A DNA stretch of 64,000 nucleotides. It comes from Lojkania enalia (Eukaryota > Ascomycota > Dothideomycetes > Pleosporales). The stretch is taken from NCBI GenBank assembly GCA_010094045.1, contig ML986584.1, forward strand, positions 434,001 to 498,000. The letters are read 5' to 3'. The translations under genes and the position numbers were made by a program. Numbering within the stretch: the stretch's first letter is position 1; each line of letters opens with the position of its first letter. This document shows positions 53,031 through 63,614 of this stretch, one piece after another. Below the pieces are notes generated by a model. The model had not been told where the DNA came from, searched no databases, and was given only the letters and a program-made list of their open reading frames with translations.

Positions 53031-54805
53031 GTTTAAGGACGACGACGATCAAAAGAATCGAATGATAAGTGAACAGAAGAAAAGTGACCTGTCAATTTAT
53101 ATACCAAAGAAACGATCGAATGTAAGAAAGGTAAAGCAGACCTCTCTGATATTAGAAAGGAAGAGGAAGCAAAAAAAAAGTCCTTCGAACAAACTAGCCT
53201 AAGACTAATATACAGAAATCCCCAAGCCAAAGAAATTAAATGAGCGATTCAAAGAAATAAGCCACCGCCGTCGTGGCCCTCCTACACAACAGTAGTGGCA
53301 TATTCTCGACAAACATGTCAGGCGCTGTTGATTCGAACGTTTTGGACAGCGGCGGACCAGCCATATATGACATGGCTTCCGAGTGATTATAGTTATTGCA
53401 CCAATAGAAATAATGCAAGATCAGTGGCTTGCTGGGATAGGGTCGTCGGAGAATTCGTTTTCGTTTAGCGTGGAAGTTAGTTTGTTGTACGCGGCTTTCG
53501 AGCAATATATTTGATTCAAAGTTGGAGGCTAATGTTGGCGCCGTGCATGGTGATGTGCGTCGCGGCGGGATTTACATCTATATAGTACATATGTATGAAT
53601 CTCGGGACAAGTGCAGCGGGGAATTATTTAGGCGATGCTGTGTACCGGAAGATTAAAGGAGTTACATGGCGATGTAGCGAGCATATGAAGCTTCCGTTGT
53701 TGTGCGTGTCTGTGGAACATGTATGGTGTGAGGGTCGCCTCTCCGCACAGAAATGTTGGTAATGAAGCATCTTATTAAGGCATGGATGACATCGATATAT
53801 TACCCTGTGAGCTTTTCTACGGGGAAATTTTTTCTTTGCAACGATCATAGTCCTCATTTTCGCGTTTAGCATGGTTGAAAATTCCCCACGTTTAATATAT
53901 AGGCGCCGGGTAGATGATTGCGCAAGTTCCGATCCCTGTCATTTCGGAGGGGGGATGGACGTCGCAGCTGGAGATCTATAGATTTCGTGCTCGAATGCGG
54001 GGGGAGCTTTCGCTATGTTTTAGGAAAAAAATGGCGATGGGGAATATGTGTAATCTCTAGGACATCTGGGGAAGGTAACGTGCGCAATGTCTGAGAACTA
54101 GGATGAGGTGGTCGTGCCTTCGAATTGCTGTCTCTAGACCAGGGTTCGTTCAGTAGCAGAACCACGAATTATTCAAGAGGCTATTATTTGTGGGCTAGCG
54201 CTTGAAGCTCTGTCCATAAGATTTAAGAATGAGGGAAATGACACGTACTACATGCTGAGCCAAGGGAAATAGGAGTACTAACATGTCCACTGTTTCGTTC
54301 AAAATGCCATCCTGATAAGCTTATTTTCAACGCTCTATGAGTACTAGCTTTTTTGGAAGCCGCGTAGTACAAAGTGGCCAGGATCTAGGATGCAACTGTA
54401 TACGAAAGCGTCGATTCAAATTCAGGAGCCGCCTCTTAGGTAACGTCGAAGATGGAGCGAGGCCTACAGCTAATAAAAATTGCACACATCCGCTGTCTTC
54501 GCACAAAAACACATACCCGGTGATTAGATGAAGTGGCGTTGGCTTGTGAGAGCATCCATATTGGTAAACGGCAAAACACGAGTTTCTCACGTGCTGCCGT
54601 GACATCATCGCCCAAAACGGCAACCAGCTTCATCAAAGAATGCCAGCGTGACATTCAGTAAGGCAACAACCCTCCGTATTCGCTCTTCTATATTACCGTC
54701 AAAGAGTCTCCATGCAATACTGTCGAATACAGTCACACAGTTCCCGTACGACTCTCTCTTGAAACACCATCTTACAATAGAACCTGAAAACAACCATCAA
54801 CCACA
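53031..54805. other. Intergenic region between pectate lyase and the small disordered protein gene
   Basis: About 1.8 kb without a recognised gene; it must hold both divergent promoters. The short open frames here have no domain features. Confidence 0.45.
53096..53103 (-). promoter_or_regulatory. Candidate TATA box of the pectate lyase gene
   Basis: TATATAAA on the minus strand, about 66-73 bp upstream of the start codon. Strong inducible genes for secreted fungal enzymes often have such a box; the assignment is from position alone. Confidence 0.45.
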
Positions 54806-55474
54806 ATGCCCCCCATTCCAATCCACAAAAACGATCCTATCCACCCGACCGCCCAAAAGCCTTCCGGCACAACTCCCCAAACAGCAGATCCTCCACCAAC
54901 CCACACAATACCTGCGTCCACCACTACAACCACGGCTTCCAGGGCTTCCCCCCCCATGCCCCAACCCGGTGCTAGACCTATCGCTCCAACCACCTCCTCC
55001 TCGATGCCCGCACCACCCTTAGCCCCGGAACCACCTCAACCAGGCTACACAGCAACCCACATAACAACCTCTACCTTCCAAACCGGTCCCCCACCCCAAC
55101 TCACCATCCCACCCCCTTCAGACGCCCAGCTCGCCACCCGATCCACGACGACCGCGACAACCGCAACAACCGCTAGCAAGCCCGGTCCGACAACGTTAAA
55201 CCTCGGTCCTGCACAGTCGCTATATCAGACAGAGCACACCAGAGAGGCTGTTGAAGCGCGGCCCAGTGGCGAGGAGCGAAGGAGCCTGGAGCACCCGCCA
55301 GGATACCATCAGAATCCCGATAATTCGCCCTACGGGACGGGACTGGGTGGAGCGCAGCAAGATGGAGGCAGTAGTGGAGGTGTTGGCGAGGCGGCGTGGA
55401 ACATGTTGAGCAAGGCAGGGGAGGCGCTCAAGAAGGGAGAAGAAGCGGCCTGGAGGGCTGTTCGTAAGCAGTGA
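54806..55474 (+). CDS. Small Pro/Thr-rich disordered protein with C-terminal amphipathic helix
   Basis: Single exon, 222 residues, ATG in good context (accacaATG). Residues 1-135 are almost wholly Pro, Thr, Ser and Ala, without a signal peptide. A more conserved-looking part follows (TLNLGPAQSLYQTEHTREAVE, LEHPPGYHQNPD), and the last about 30 residues (GVGEAAWNMLSKAGEALKKGEEAAWRAVRKQ region) form a strongly amphipathic helix. I recall uncharacterised fungal proteins with a similar LEHPPGY segment and a Trp-containing terminal helix, but no function is known to me. A peripheral membrane-binding or stress-protective role would fit the helix and is only inference. Convergent with the ADP/ATP carrier gene. 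Confidence 0.7.
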   Translation: MPPIPIHKNDPIHPTAQKPSGTTPQTADPPPTHTIPASTTTTTASRASPPMPQPGARPIAPTTSSSMPAPPLAPEPPQPGYTATHITTSTFQTGPPPQLTIPPPSDAQLATRSTTTATTATTASKPGPTTLNLGPAQSLYQTEHTREAVEARPSGEERRSLEHPPGYHQNPDNSPYGTGLGGAQQDGGSSGGVGEAAWNMLSKAGEALKKGEEAAWRAVRKQ

Positions 55475-55980
55475 TGCCAGACTTAATGCGGAATCGTGGG
55501 GCATTGAACTTCGTTACAATGGAATTTGGACATTTAAACATACAAATCGTTGCGGGAATAGATCCGTCGTGGATTGGAGGGGAAATGGGTAATAGCACGC
55601 AAATGTCACATTAGGTAGCAAGCGATAGTTTATGAAAATTCCCACAGAACATCTATTGACTGCTGTTTTCCCCAAAACCCCGAACTAGAAGACAGAATAA
55701 GGAAAATGGGTAAACAGACTAAGCAATGCAAGCCGGGGTGACGTTGTGTAATACAAGGTGCTGTGAGAGGGAAAAGATTTGCCGGGCATAGATAAAGTAC
55801 AGGGTGTGTTACCACCGCCATCGTGCTTTTCGTTAACCAGAACAATCTTCTGCCCTAACGGGCTTGGTATTGCTCTATCCAGTCTACCACCGCCACCGCA
55901 CCTCATCCCCTTGAGGTCACGCCATTATCTCCCTCCACCATATCGCTCTAGGAAAGGGTATCGGAGAGGGAATAGGTCGC
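55475..55980. other. Convergent 3' region before the ADP/ATP carrier
   Basis: Shared downstream region of two convergent genes, 506 bp. Frames here are short and unsupported. Confidence 0.5.
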
Positions 55981-57455
55981 TTAACCAGATCCACCCTTGA
56001 ACTTCTTGCCGAAGAGGAGCAGCTGCACCTGGTCGTAGATGGAAAGCACACCGGCACCGGCAACACCACGGAGAATGTTGGCACCGGCACCCTTGAAGAG
56101 AGACTTGACACCCTCAGCAGCGATGATCTGGCGGGCGGCATCCATGGAGGACTTGTACTTGACGGCCTGTGTAGGGATTAGTATGTTATGCTGCGCAAGA
56201 ACCGAGAATGTCTACTTACCTCACCAGAGGTCATCATCATACGACGACGGATAGTATCAAGAGGGTAAGAAGCGATACCAGCACCAGTGGTAACAGTCCA
56301 GCCGAGCAAGAAGGAGGCCAAGAAGTTGCCCTCAAGAGGGCCGACAAGGACAACGGGCTTGATAGAGTCGTACATGCCGAAGTACAGACCACGGTAGACG
56401 ACGATACCAAGGACGGAAGGCATGAAACCACGGTAGAGACCAGCAATACCATCAGAGGCGAGGGTCTTCTTGTAGACATCAACGAGACCGTTGAATTGAC
56501 GCTCACCACCCTTCTTGGCATTCTTAGCGTCATTGGCAAGACGGGTACGGGCGTAGTCGAGCGAGTAGACGAAGAGCAGAGAAGTAGCACCAGCGGCCTA
56601 GATTGATTAGACATATTACTTTAAAGGGTCCAAGAATTTGAACTTACACCACCGGAAGCCAAGTTACCCATCATCCACTTGGCATAGCCATCGCGGTCCT
56701 TCTTGAAGGCGAACATGGACTTGTAGGTGTCACGGAAAGCGAAGTTCAGGGCCTGGGTGGGGAAGTAACGGATGACGTTGGCAGTGTTGCCTCTCCATAG
56801 AGAAAGGACACCCTCGGCCTGGGAGGTCCGTCGGAAGCAGTCGACGATACCGTTGTACTTGCGGTCGAGACGACCGGACTTGAGCATCTCATCCTAGTGG
56901 AACAGGTATGTCAGCGGGAACGTTGGAGAGGTGGCGGAGGAGCCGGGCGAAGTACGTACCTGGTTCTGGATAAGAAGCTTCACACGCTCGATGGGAGCGG
57001 CAGCGGTCTTTGAGACGGCGGCGGAGACACCACCCACTATAGATAAGGAGTTAGTTGCCGTGTCGATGACGGGGAACTTGTGAAATGCATCCACATCGGT
57101 ATTGGAGGCCAATTGCACTCAAATTCGATGGACACGTATGGGTGGAGGTGAGACATACTCAAGAAGTCGACGACGAAGCCGCTGGATACATGTTAGCTCG
57201 ATATGCATAATTGCCGCAAAAAAGTTGCGAAACCGAACCGCCAACCAGCGACACCATCGACAACAGGGGCAAATTCATCTCATAACATCGTCGCATTACT
57301 TCAGAGAGCTCATTCAGCGCCATTGAGATGAAATTCGCCCGTTGCTGGCCGTATGCTGTCTGGTTTGGACAAGTTGCTGGTTTGGATCTTGGGGGGCTAA
57401 CTTACGGCATGCCGAAGACCGACTTGTCGCCCTGGTTAACATCACCCTTTGCCAT
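55981..57455 (-). CDS. AAC: Mitochondrial ADP/ATP carrier
   Basis: Six exons on the minus strand: 57406-57455, 57159-57181, 56960-57036, 56648-56893, 56220-56597 and 55981-56166, encoding 319 residues. The three mitochondrial carrier repeats are present with [24 protein letters not shown] and the ADP/ATP-carrier signature RRRMMM in [17 protein letters not shown]. Other family segments include [39 protein letters not shown] and [21 protein letters not shown]. The protein exchanges cytosolic ADP for matrix ATP across the inner membrane and is usually among the most abundant there. Exon 2 is a 23-nt microexon (FVVDFL), confirmed by frame and by the conserved sequence on both sides. Introns are 224, 122, 66, 50 and 53 nt; the longest are at the 5' end, as is common in highly expressed fungal genes. 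Confidence 0.96.
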
Positions 57456-60436
57456 GGCGTCTGATGGATACGAGGCAGATGCGACCGGTGAATACGCTCG
57501 GCTCTTGCCTAGGAAAGAAATGAAAGGTTGAGGGGAGAGATGGGTTGGAACAGTTGGGAGAGACGGGAGATTATAAAGAGGGAGCAACGACAGAACTTTT
57601 CATTGGGGGCTGGCTCGAGCGCCGCCAAGCCGCTACTTAGTAAGGCAAGCCGCTTCTCCGGCTGCTGTTCGAGATTGCCTCGGGGCATCTGCTCGATGAT
57701 GCACGATATCTACAGCGGCTATTCGTGTGCGTGTGGCTGAGGGTCATACCTATACTCTATGTATGCCCTTTCCGCAGGACGTACCATACAATTGTCTAGT
57801 AGGTTGCGGCATCCTGAACATTGATACGCACTCCGGGCAACACCCTGCCGCTGGGATGTATCAAACGGGCGGATCCATGCAAACCCGTCGCCATAGCAGC
57901 GCAGCACACGGATATCCTTTAGCGCATGGCGTTCTCCCAGATCGATATCAACTACCACATAAATATTATGGGGCCTCCGTAAAACCCTTTAATCCCTAGA
58001 GCGACGACGCCTTCCTTTTCCACGCTGAAAAGGAAGGCCTCTGAGGTGTTTTTGGTCGGTATCGGGTAATTTCGGCTTGTCAGCGCCCAGCAAGGCCAAT
58101 CAGGGGGGCGAGAGATTGGCGCGGCTATCTCAGAGTTTTCTGCACCGTAAAGTTGGCAACGGATCTCTAAAGTCGACCCCGTACTCCGCGTAGTTAGTTC
58201 TCTTGGAATCTCTCCGCGTGGTGTCTCGGCTCCTCGAAGGCCTTCACTCGATACCAGTGTAGCTTCACCGCCGCAGCGCTCCTCCTTTATTTATTAGGTT
58301 GCTGGAACCAGACTGGTCTGCTTCGTACGAAGAACCTAGCAATCTAGGTGTCACTATTACCGAAAGCCGCACAAAACACTTGGAGGCAACTATTCAATAA
58401 GCCTGCAACTACGTGGTCCGCATCTCGGAGTGAAACTGAGTCTTCTACACCTATTCAAGTTTCGCAGTCCGTAATCGCGCGGCACAGCAATCGAGATAAA
58501 TATGCCGATGGGAAACGCAAAACCACAAAATGAGTATCTTACCTAGTGACGTGTTTTATAGGCCGAGATCATTCTAGAAAGAACGCGGGAAAATGCTGCG
58601 TTTGCCGTGTTAACCAAATTTCGCAACATTTATGGCCGCTAGCATAGAACCATCTATGGTTGTAAAAGGAGAGTCAAGATATTGATTGGGTTACCAGTAT
58701 GACTCTAAGCAAATTAGGAAGATCGATATACACGGACGCACTTTTCCATTCATCTACAAACAAGTAAGACTTTCTACGCGTGCCGAATTCCTTGCGAGAA
58801 TACACTTCTACCATCATTCAATACATGTACTTTTTCACTATCATTCAATATTTTCCATTGCACCAGAGTAAACAAATTTTGAAGGCACACAAATTCGACA
58901 TTGATGAGTCAACAAGATTCTAAGTCGCCTCTTCCCTAGCCAACTGGGTCCGCCTGGTTGAGCCAGCACAGTCCATAAAGCCGTCACTCGGTCTCTCCCA
59001 AACAAAAATCATAAAGTTACAACACCACAGTTGGCAAAATAATATCCCGATGCTTCTCAGAAAGCTCCTATAGGTCAATCCCACAGACAAAATTTCTACC
59101 GCAAAGACCACGCTATCTGCCGTACATAATCTGCTAGCAGGACCAAAAAGGTGAGGTAGAGAAGCAAATACAGGGTGACAGACAAATAGTTCGTGGAAAT
59201 GACCTTCCGGGACCTAGCGGCGATCCCGGGCGTAGGCGTTCCCTTCTAGAACAGTATCAAGGTTGAAGCCCAAGGACATAGCACCAAAAGCATGAGTAAA
59301 GAAGTCTTCGAAAGCCAGTGGGGTCCCCGGTAGCTGCTTTATGCTGTGGAGAGAAGGATTCAGACCTTGTGTCTTAGGTTCTCATCGGAGAGGCTATCCA
59401 GGGCACAGTAGTATCTTTGAAAAAGCACCCCATATGCACTAGTATTCAGTGGAGCTAGCATTGAAGAGAGCAGGTTAGTGTTCGCATACCTTTGTTCTCG
59501 TTAGGCGTGCTCTTGGGAAGCCATATTGGCGACAGCTGACCACGTATAAAGAGAACTATCTCTGAGATATGATTATAAAGAATCAGATATTCTTAATACT
59601 TCCGAAGAAGTATCGCTATTGGATGTTTGGATGAAATATAAAGCCTGAGAGGAATTGACCCAACTATATTGAATACTGGCACATAGGATGCTGCAAAACA
59701 ACAGCCAATCGTCTCCTTAGCTCTTGAAATATCCTTGGGATGACATAAAATCTTAGCTAAAGCGTAAGCTTTCTTACAACCATACTACTCCACGGAAACA
59801 ATGACTAAGACTTGCGATACCCGAAAGCCAAGACTATTGGGATTGCGACCGCAAGATTGCCTTTGAAGATCGATGGCCTATGACAAGTTTAGCGGCGAGT
59901 CCGTGCGACATTCAATGATGTCGGCGTCCAGGGACTAGTGGCATAAGTCATTAGGAGAAAACATGTTAGACCGGCCAATCTCAGGAGTACGGTGCATTGA
60001 GTGGCTCTCAAAAGCAGAGTGATTTCGATAGTTGTGCGGCTAACGATTGATGTCATCCTCTCGTTTCCCAAAGTATGCAACTCCGACATCATCCAAGAAG
60101 CCGAAGAAAAAAGTGTACAAATAACGCTCTGCAATTCTCTGAACTAAACTTTTTGTTCGCAATATCTAAACATTTTTTCAGCTGCTTGGATTCTTCTACC
60201 TTTGCCTCGCTCGTAGTCATGGAAAATTTCTCAACCTCTTCCACCTTCAACCACGCCCCCATCCCCCTTCCCCGGGCGGCCCTCTTTCCTATGTTCATGT
60301 CGTGTATAAGGTTACGGCTCCACCCCTAGTTTTTGTCAAATTCCCTCGCTTCAGTTACCCTACTATTCATTCAATTTCCAGAAGCCTCAGGGTCCATCTA
60401 TCATAATTCAAAAGCTTTCCCCCACTCCTAAAGACC
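57456..60436. other. 3-kb intergenic region
   Basis: The first part is the promoter region of the ADP/ATP carrier. From 58000 to 60400 I recognised no gene, and AT content rises towards the right. The last about 200 bp before 60437 are C/T-rich, like a fungal leader. Confidence 0.45.
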
Positions 60437-60960
60437 ATGAGATTCCCGCCCTCGTATATGTTAGTCTTGGTGACTTTCGTATGTGTTGCTCTTCCGATAA
60501 ATGCCAATGAGATCGGCTACGGTACGTGGCACAGAAGGGAATCCAAAAGATGGCAAGGACCTCAATCCCAAATCCCAAATCCCAAATCCCGAACGAGGGT
60601 TCTGTCGATCACTTCTCCATTCGTACAGATAAATCTACACGTACAGAACGCAATGAGATGGCACCCCATGTTCAAGTTAAACCTGGAGAGCAGAATCAGC
60701 ACGTCGGCACTTACATAGGACCAAAATTCCAGATGATACTTACTAAGGCTCTCGGCTACTAATGTCTCCAAGGGCAGTCCGGCTCGATTGCTTGTAAGAA
60801 CGAGATCTACCTTGTCAACAGGGTAGATTACTATGATTGCGGCAAACTAAGCACGAAAGCGCATCTAGGTATTAAAGTTGAATCAAGAAGCCTTCCGGCG
60901 GATTATCCCGGTATCCGCGATGCCTTGATTTACCAGATTACCGGCACCTGATGGAAGGAA
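60437..60960 (+). pseudogene. Small secreted-protein locus, frame disrupted or spliced
   Basis: ATG 60437 opens a clear signal peptide (MRFPPSYMLVLVTFVCVALPINA) followed by NEIGYGTWHRRES. The frame runs through a tandem aatccca repeat (about 60565-60592) and ends at 60718 without Cys. A frame shifted by two opens across the repeat and continues to a TAA at 60762, beyond which the same frame encodes a Cys-containing segment (SGSIACKNEIYLVNRVDYYDCGKL ...) to about 60951. Either a 7-nt repeat change broke the gene, or a real intron from the gtacgt donor near 60522 to the gcag acceptor near 60781 (after a tactaat branch-like site) removes the repeat and joins the signal peptide to the Cys-rich part. 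I cannot decide between these. I recognise no family. Confidence 0.35.
60565..60592 (+). repeat. Heptanucleotide tandem repeat (aatccca)n
   Basis: About four copies of aatccca, the last with one change, inside the open frame that follows a signal peptide. Seven is not a multiple of three, so copy-number change would shift the frame. Confidence 0.85.
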
Positions 60961-62291
60961 ACTGAAGATGCGGGCAACTGTTATCATTCCTGGTTAAAAA
61001 AATGGGCGCGACAGATATTTTTGCGTTGTTGGGAACAATGTCGAAATTAGTGTTCCTGTCTGGGGGACTCAAAGTATGGATTCGTTCGAGCTTGAACTTC
61101 AATGGCAGGACTATTCCGGGGAGTTCCCATTGCCTAGCAGCTGCCGAGACGTCGAAGAAGTATTTCAATGCTGCCCTTGCAAGTAATTTCAAGAATGCCC
61201 TTGGTGTCAGTAGTGTGGGCATCGATGCCTGTTGCGAATAAGAGTCACGGAAGACGGCCGATCCTCCAGCTTGGGCCAGGCAACATTGTTTCGTTACCTT
61301 AGCAGGAGTAGCAACACTGCTTGAGGACGGCAAAATTAATCACAACGGGTACTTAGGAGTCTCGATTGCCAAGTATCATCTCCCTTTCGACTACCACAGC
61401 CTAGGCGAGGCTTTCTTGTGTTCCATTACAACCATTTTCAAGATTGCTCTTCGGGGTGTTAACAATTGCTATTGGTGTATAATTGATGGAGCAAATGTAT
61501 ACTAGTGCAATGCCCCAAACTGCGTTGAGACCGCGGCTGAGAATTATTCTTGCTGAGGATATTTGCATTCAGACTTGAAGTTCAGAAGTAAGACGACAAA
61601 CGGACATTTTGTTTTCGTGCATATACTCGGAGCAGCGGATGCGCTTATAGAAGAGAAGAGATACGAGTCTAAAGAAGCGCTTTGTACTCAAGCATTTACC
61701 TACAATATCGAGTGTCCGAATACGAGCCTTACTTGATAGCAATTTCAGGGTTCTACTATATATATTTTGATAGAATTGATAATCTGAAGCCGAGATGAAG
61801 TCTCTATAAAAAGGGCTAAGGCTGTTTCATAATTTTATTAGGCAACGCCTCATACTATAGGAGACGAGAAATGCAGCTATTGCCTCTATTAGGTGTTTGA
61901 TTACCTTAAAATGATTAATTTTCGCTCTATTAATCCCACTGAAATTTCTTGTTCACGGCCTAAATAGTGTTCCCGGGCATACAGTAAGCCACACGTAAGC
62001 TATTTTGTCTCAATTATACTTTCAATTCATATTTAGCATATTTATATTATATAGAGAATATATGGTGCCGTAGAGCGAGAAGTGTATGGGCATGATTCCG
62101 AAGAGGCATTCTATCCTTTACGCTGAAATCCATTCACAGGGCTGATGTATCTGAACTTGATTCAGAAACATGCCAGCATCTGCAGCGATGCATTCGATGA
62201 ATAGTGGCTTATATAAACAGCTGTATACATTTAGAAATGGCCTATATGCCACAAATCCTAAAACGTCAGCAACGAAATATTGCTTCGAAAT
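60961..62291. other. AT-rich region without a recognised gene
   Basis: From about 61700 to 62070 the sequence is strongly AT-rich with tatatata and attaatt stretches and almost no open frame. Frames at 60938-61333 (-) and 61002-61241 (+) overlap each other and have no family features. The composition could reflect old mutated repeats. Confidence 0.45.
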
Positions 62292-63145
62292 ATGGACGAC
62301 CCTCAAACAAGTCGTTGGAGGGTTATTAAACAGCTCAGCGGTGGGGGTCGAAGCAACAGTGTCATCCTTCTAGTCGAAATAAGAGCAATGGAAAATAAGA
62401 AAGGAAGAAATTGCTAAGCATAGATGATATCTGTGAGGGTTTTCAAGAGCTGAAAACAGCAACCTGAAACAGCTTCGAGATCGTCCATTTGCAACTAAGT
62501 GGATTTCTTGTCATGACCCTTCATATCAGCAACCACAGATATGTGCCTTATATCTGGAGTATCTTGATAGAGGTACGCTGCATAATGTTGCGGGGAGATA
62601 TTCTAAACGCCAGCGACCATTTCCGGAAGCGTTAACATTGTGGGTATGCTGCAGAACGCCCACCGAATAGGAACTCCAGGGAGCCGTGGAACTTTATCCT
62701 ACATAGAGATATCAAGCTTGAAAACGTATCCTTAGTCTCTCCTAACAGGGTCATTGAGGGAACGTATCTGAAAGTAAAGTTGGGATTTCGGATGCGCCAC
62801 CAATATAAAGGAATGAGAACGGCGTACGGCTACACAAACTAGAGTAAACCAACACGATAGGAACTAGGTACCACCTAAGATACCGACGTTCACATCCAGC
62901 AGTGACGTGTATCAGGTCGGTGCAGTCATTTATTGCCTTTGCAGACTGGCTTCTTGGCCGGATTTCTCGCTCATGAGCCGCCAGGACTATCCCATTAGAC
63001 AAAACTATAGTTACCAATTACATAAAATGCTGAGGAAGTGTCTAACACTGGATTCGGAGAAGAGGATAGGTCTCTCGGATCTTTGGTAGCTGGTTGAGTT
63101 AAGTCTATCCGATAACTTGCCAGACGAAGCGATATTAGTCCCTTA
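62292..63145 (+). pseudogene. Decayed protein kinase gene
   Basis: ATG 62292 starts RWRVIKQLSGGGRSNSVILLVEI, a kinase glycine-loop region. After frame changes come ICALYLEYLDRGTLHN (hinge; about 62537-62585), ILHRDIKLENV (catalytic loop, intact; about 62691-62725), FGCA of the DFG region (about 62788, with the reading frame broken just before it), PPKIPTFTSSSDVYQVGAVIYCL (P+1 region and helix F; about 62875-62942) and LHKMLRKCLTLDSEKRIGLSDL (end of the C-lobe; about 63021-63086). The order is that of one Ser/Thr kinase domain, but stops and frameshifts occur throughout. The parent looks like a small stand-alone kinase of a type abundant as degenerate copies in ascomycetes. The family call is firm; the subfamily is not. 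Confidence 0.75.
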
Positions 63146-63614
63146 GGCTGCCAATGAAGGTTTTGATTCTCATTGCCTTAGGAATATATAGAGAGGGATA
63201 TGGCAACTGTGGAAGTATTAAGTTTTGCTTGGATGGGTTATACCTATCCACATCGGAGTATTGCGGAACTTGTGCCTTGCTTTGTGTTTTTTGAAATACT
63301 TTTCCTAGTTCCAAGGACTAAGATACTTTGTCACTTTTGACCATCCATCTTAGATCCCAAATGATCGCAATGATCATATCAATTAGCTGCTACCTGATTG
63401 TCTGAAGCGCAACTGCACGTGAAAGCGACATTCACCGCTTCCTAATCGGGCGTCTAGAGCCCCGTTCGTTTAGCGAGAGAACGTAAACAACATAAGCTTC
63501 TCCAAAGTCACACTTAACGGTGCATGAAACTTCAACGCGCCCACAAAGCGAGTAACGGTATCCACAGACCATTCTTGCCTCAGTCTCAATGCTTCATCTC
63601 TAATTGCGCCCTAC
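63146..63614. other. Intergenic region upstream of the 2EXR gene
   Basis: AT-rich on the left. It becomes balanced near the start codon and probably contains the promoter of the last gene. Confidence 0.4.

Noticed and set aside
61700..62070. AT-rich segment considered as RIP-mutated transposon or centromeric DNA
   Set aside because: It is only a few hundred bases long, has no transposon motif or terminal repeat, and a RIP index could not be computed here; left as unannotated AT-rich DNA.
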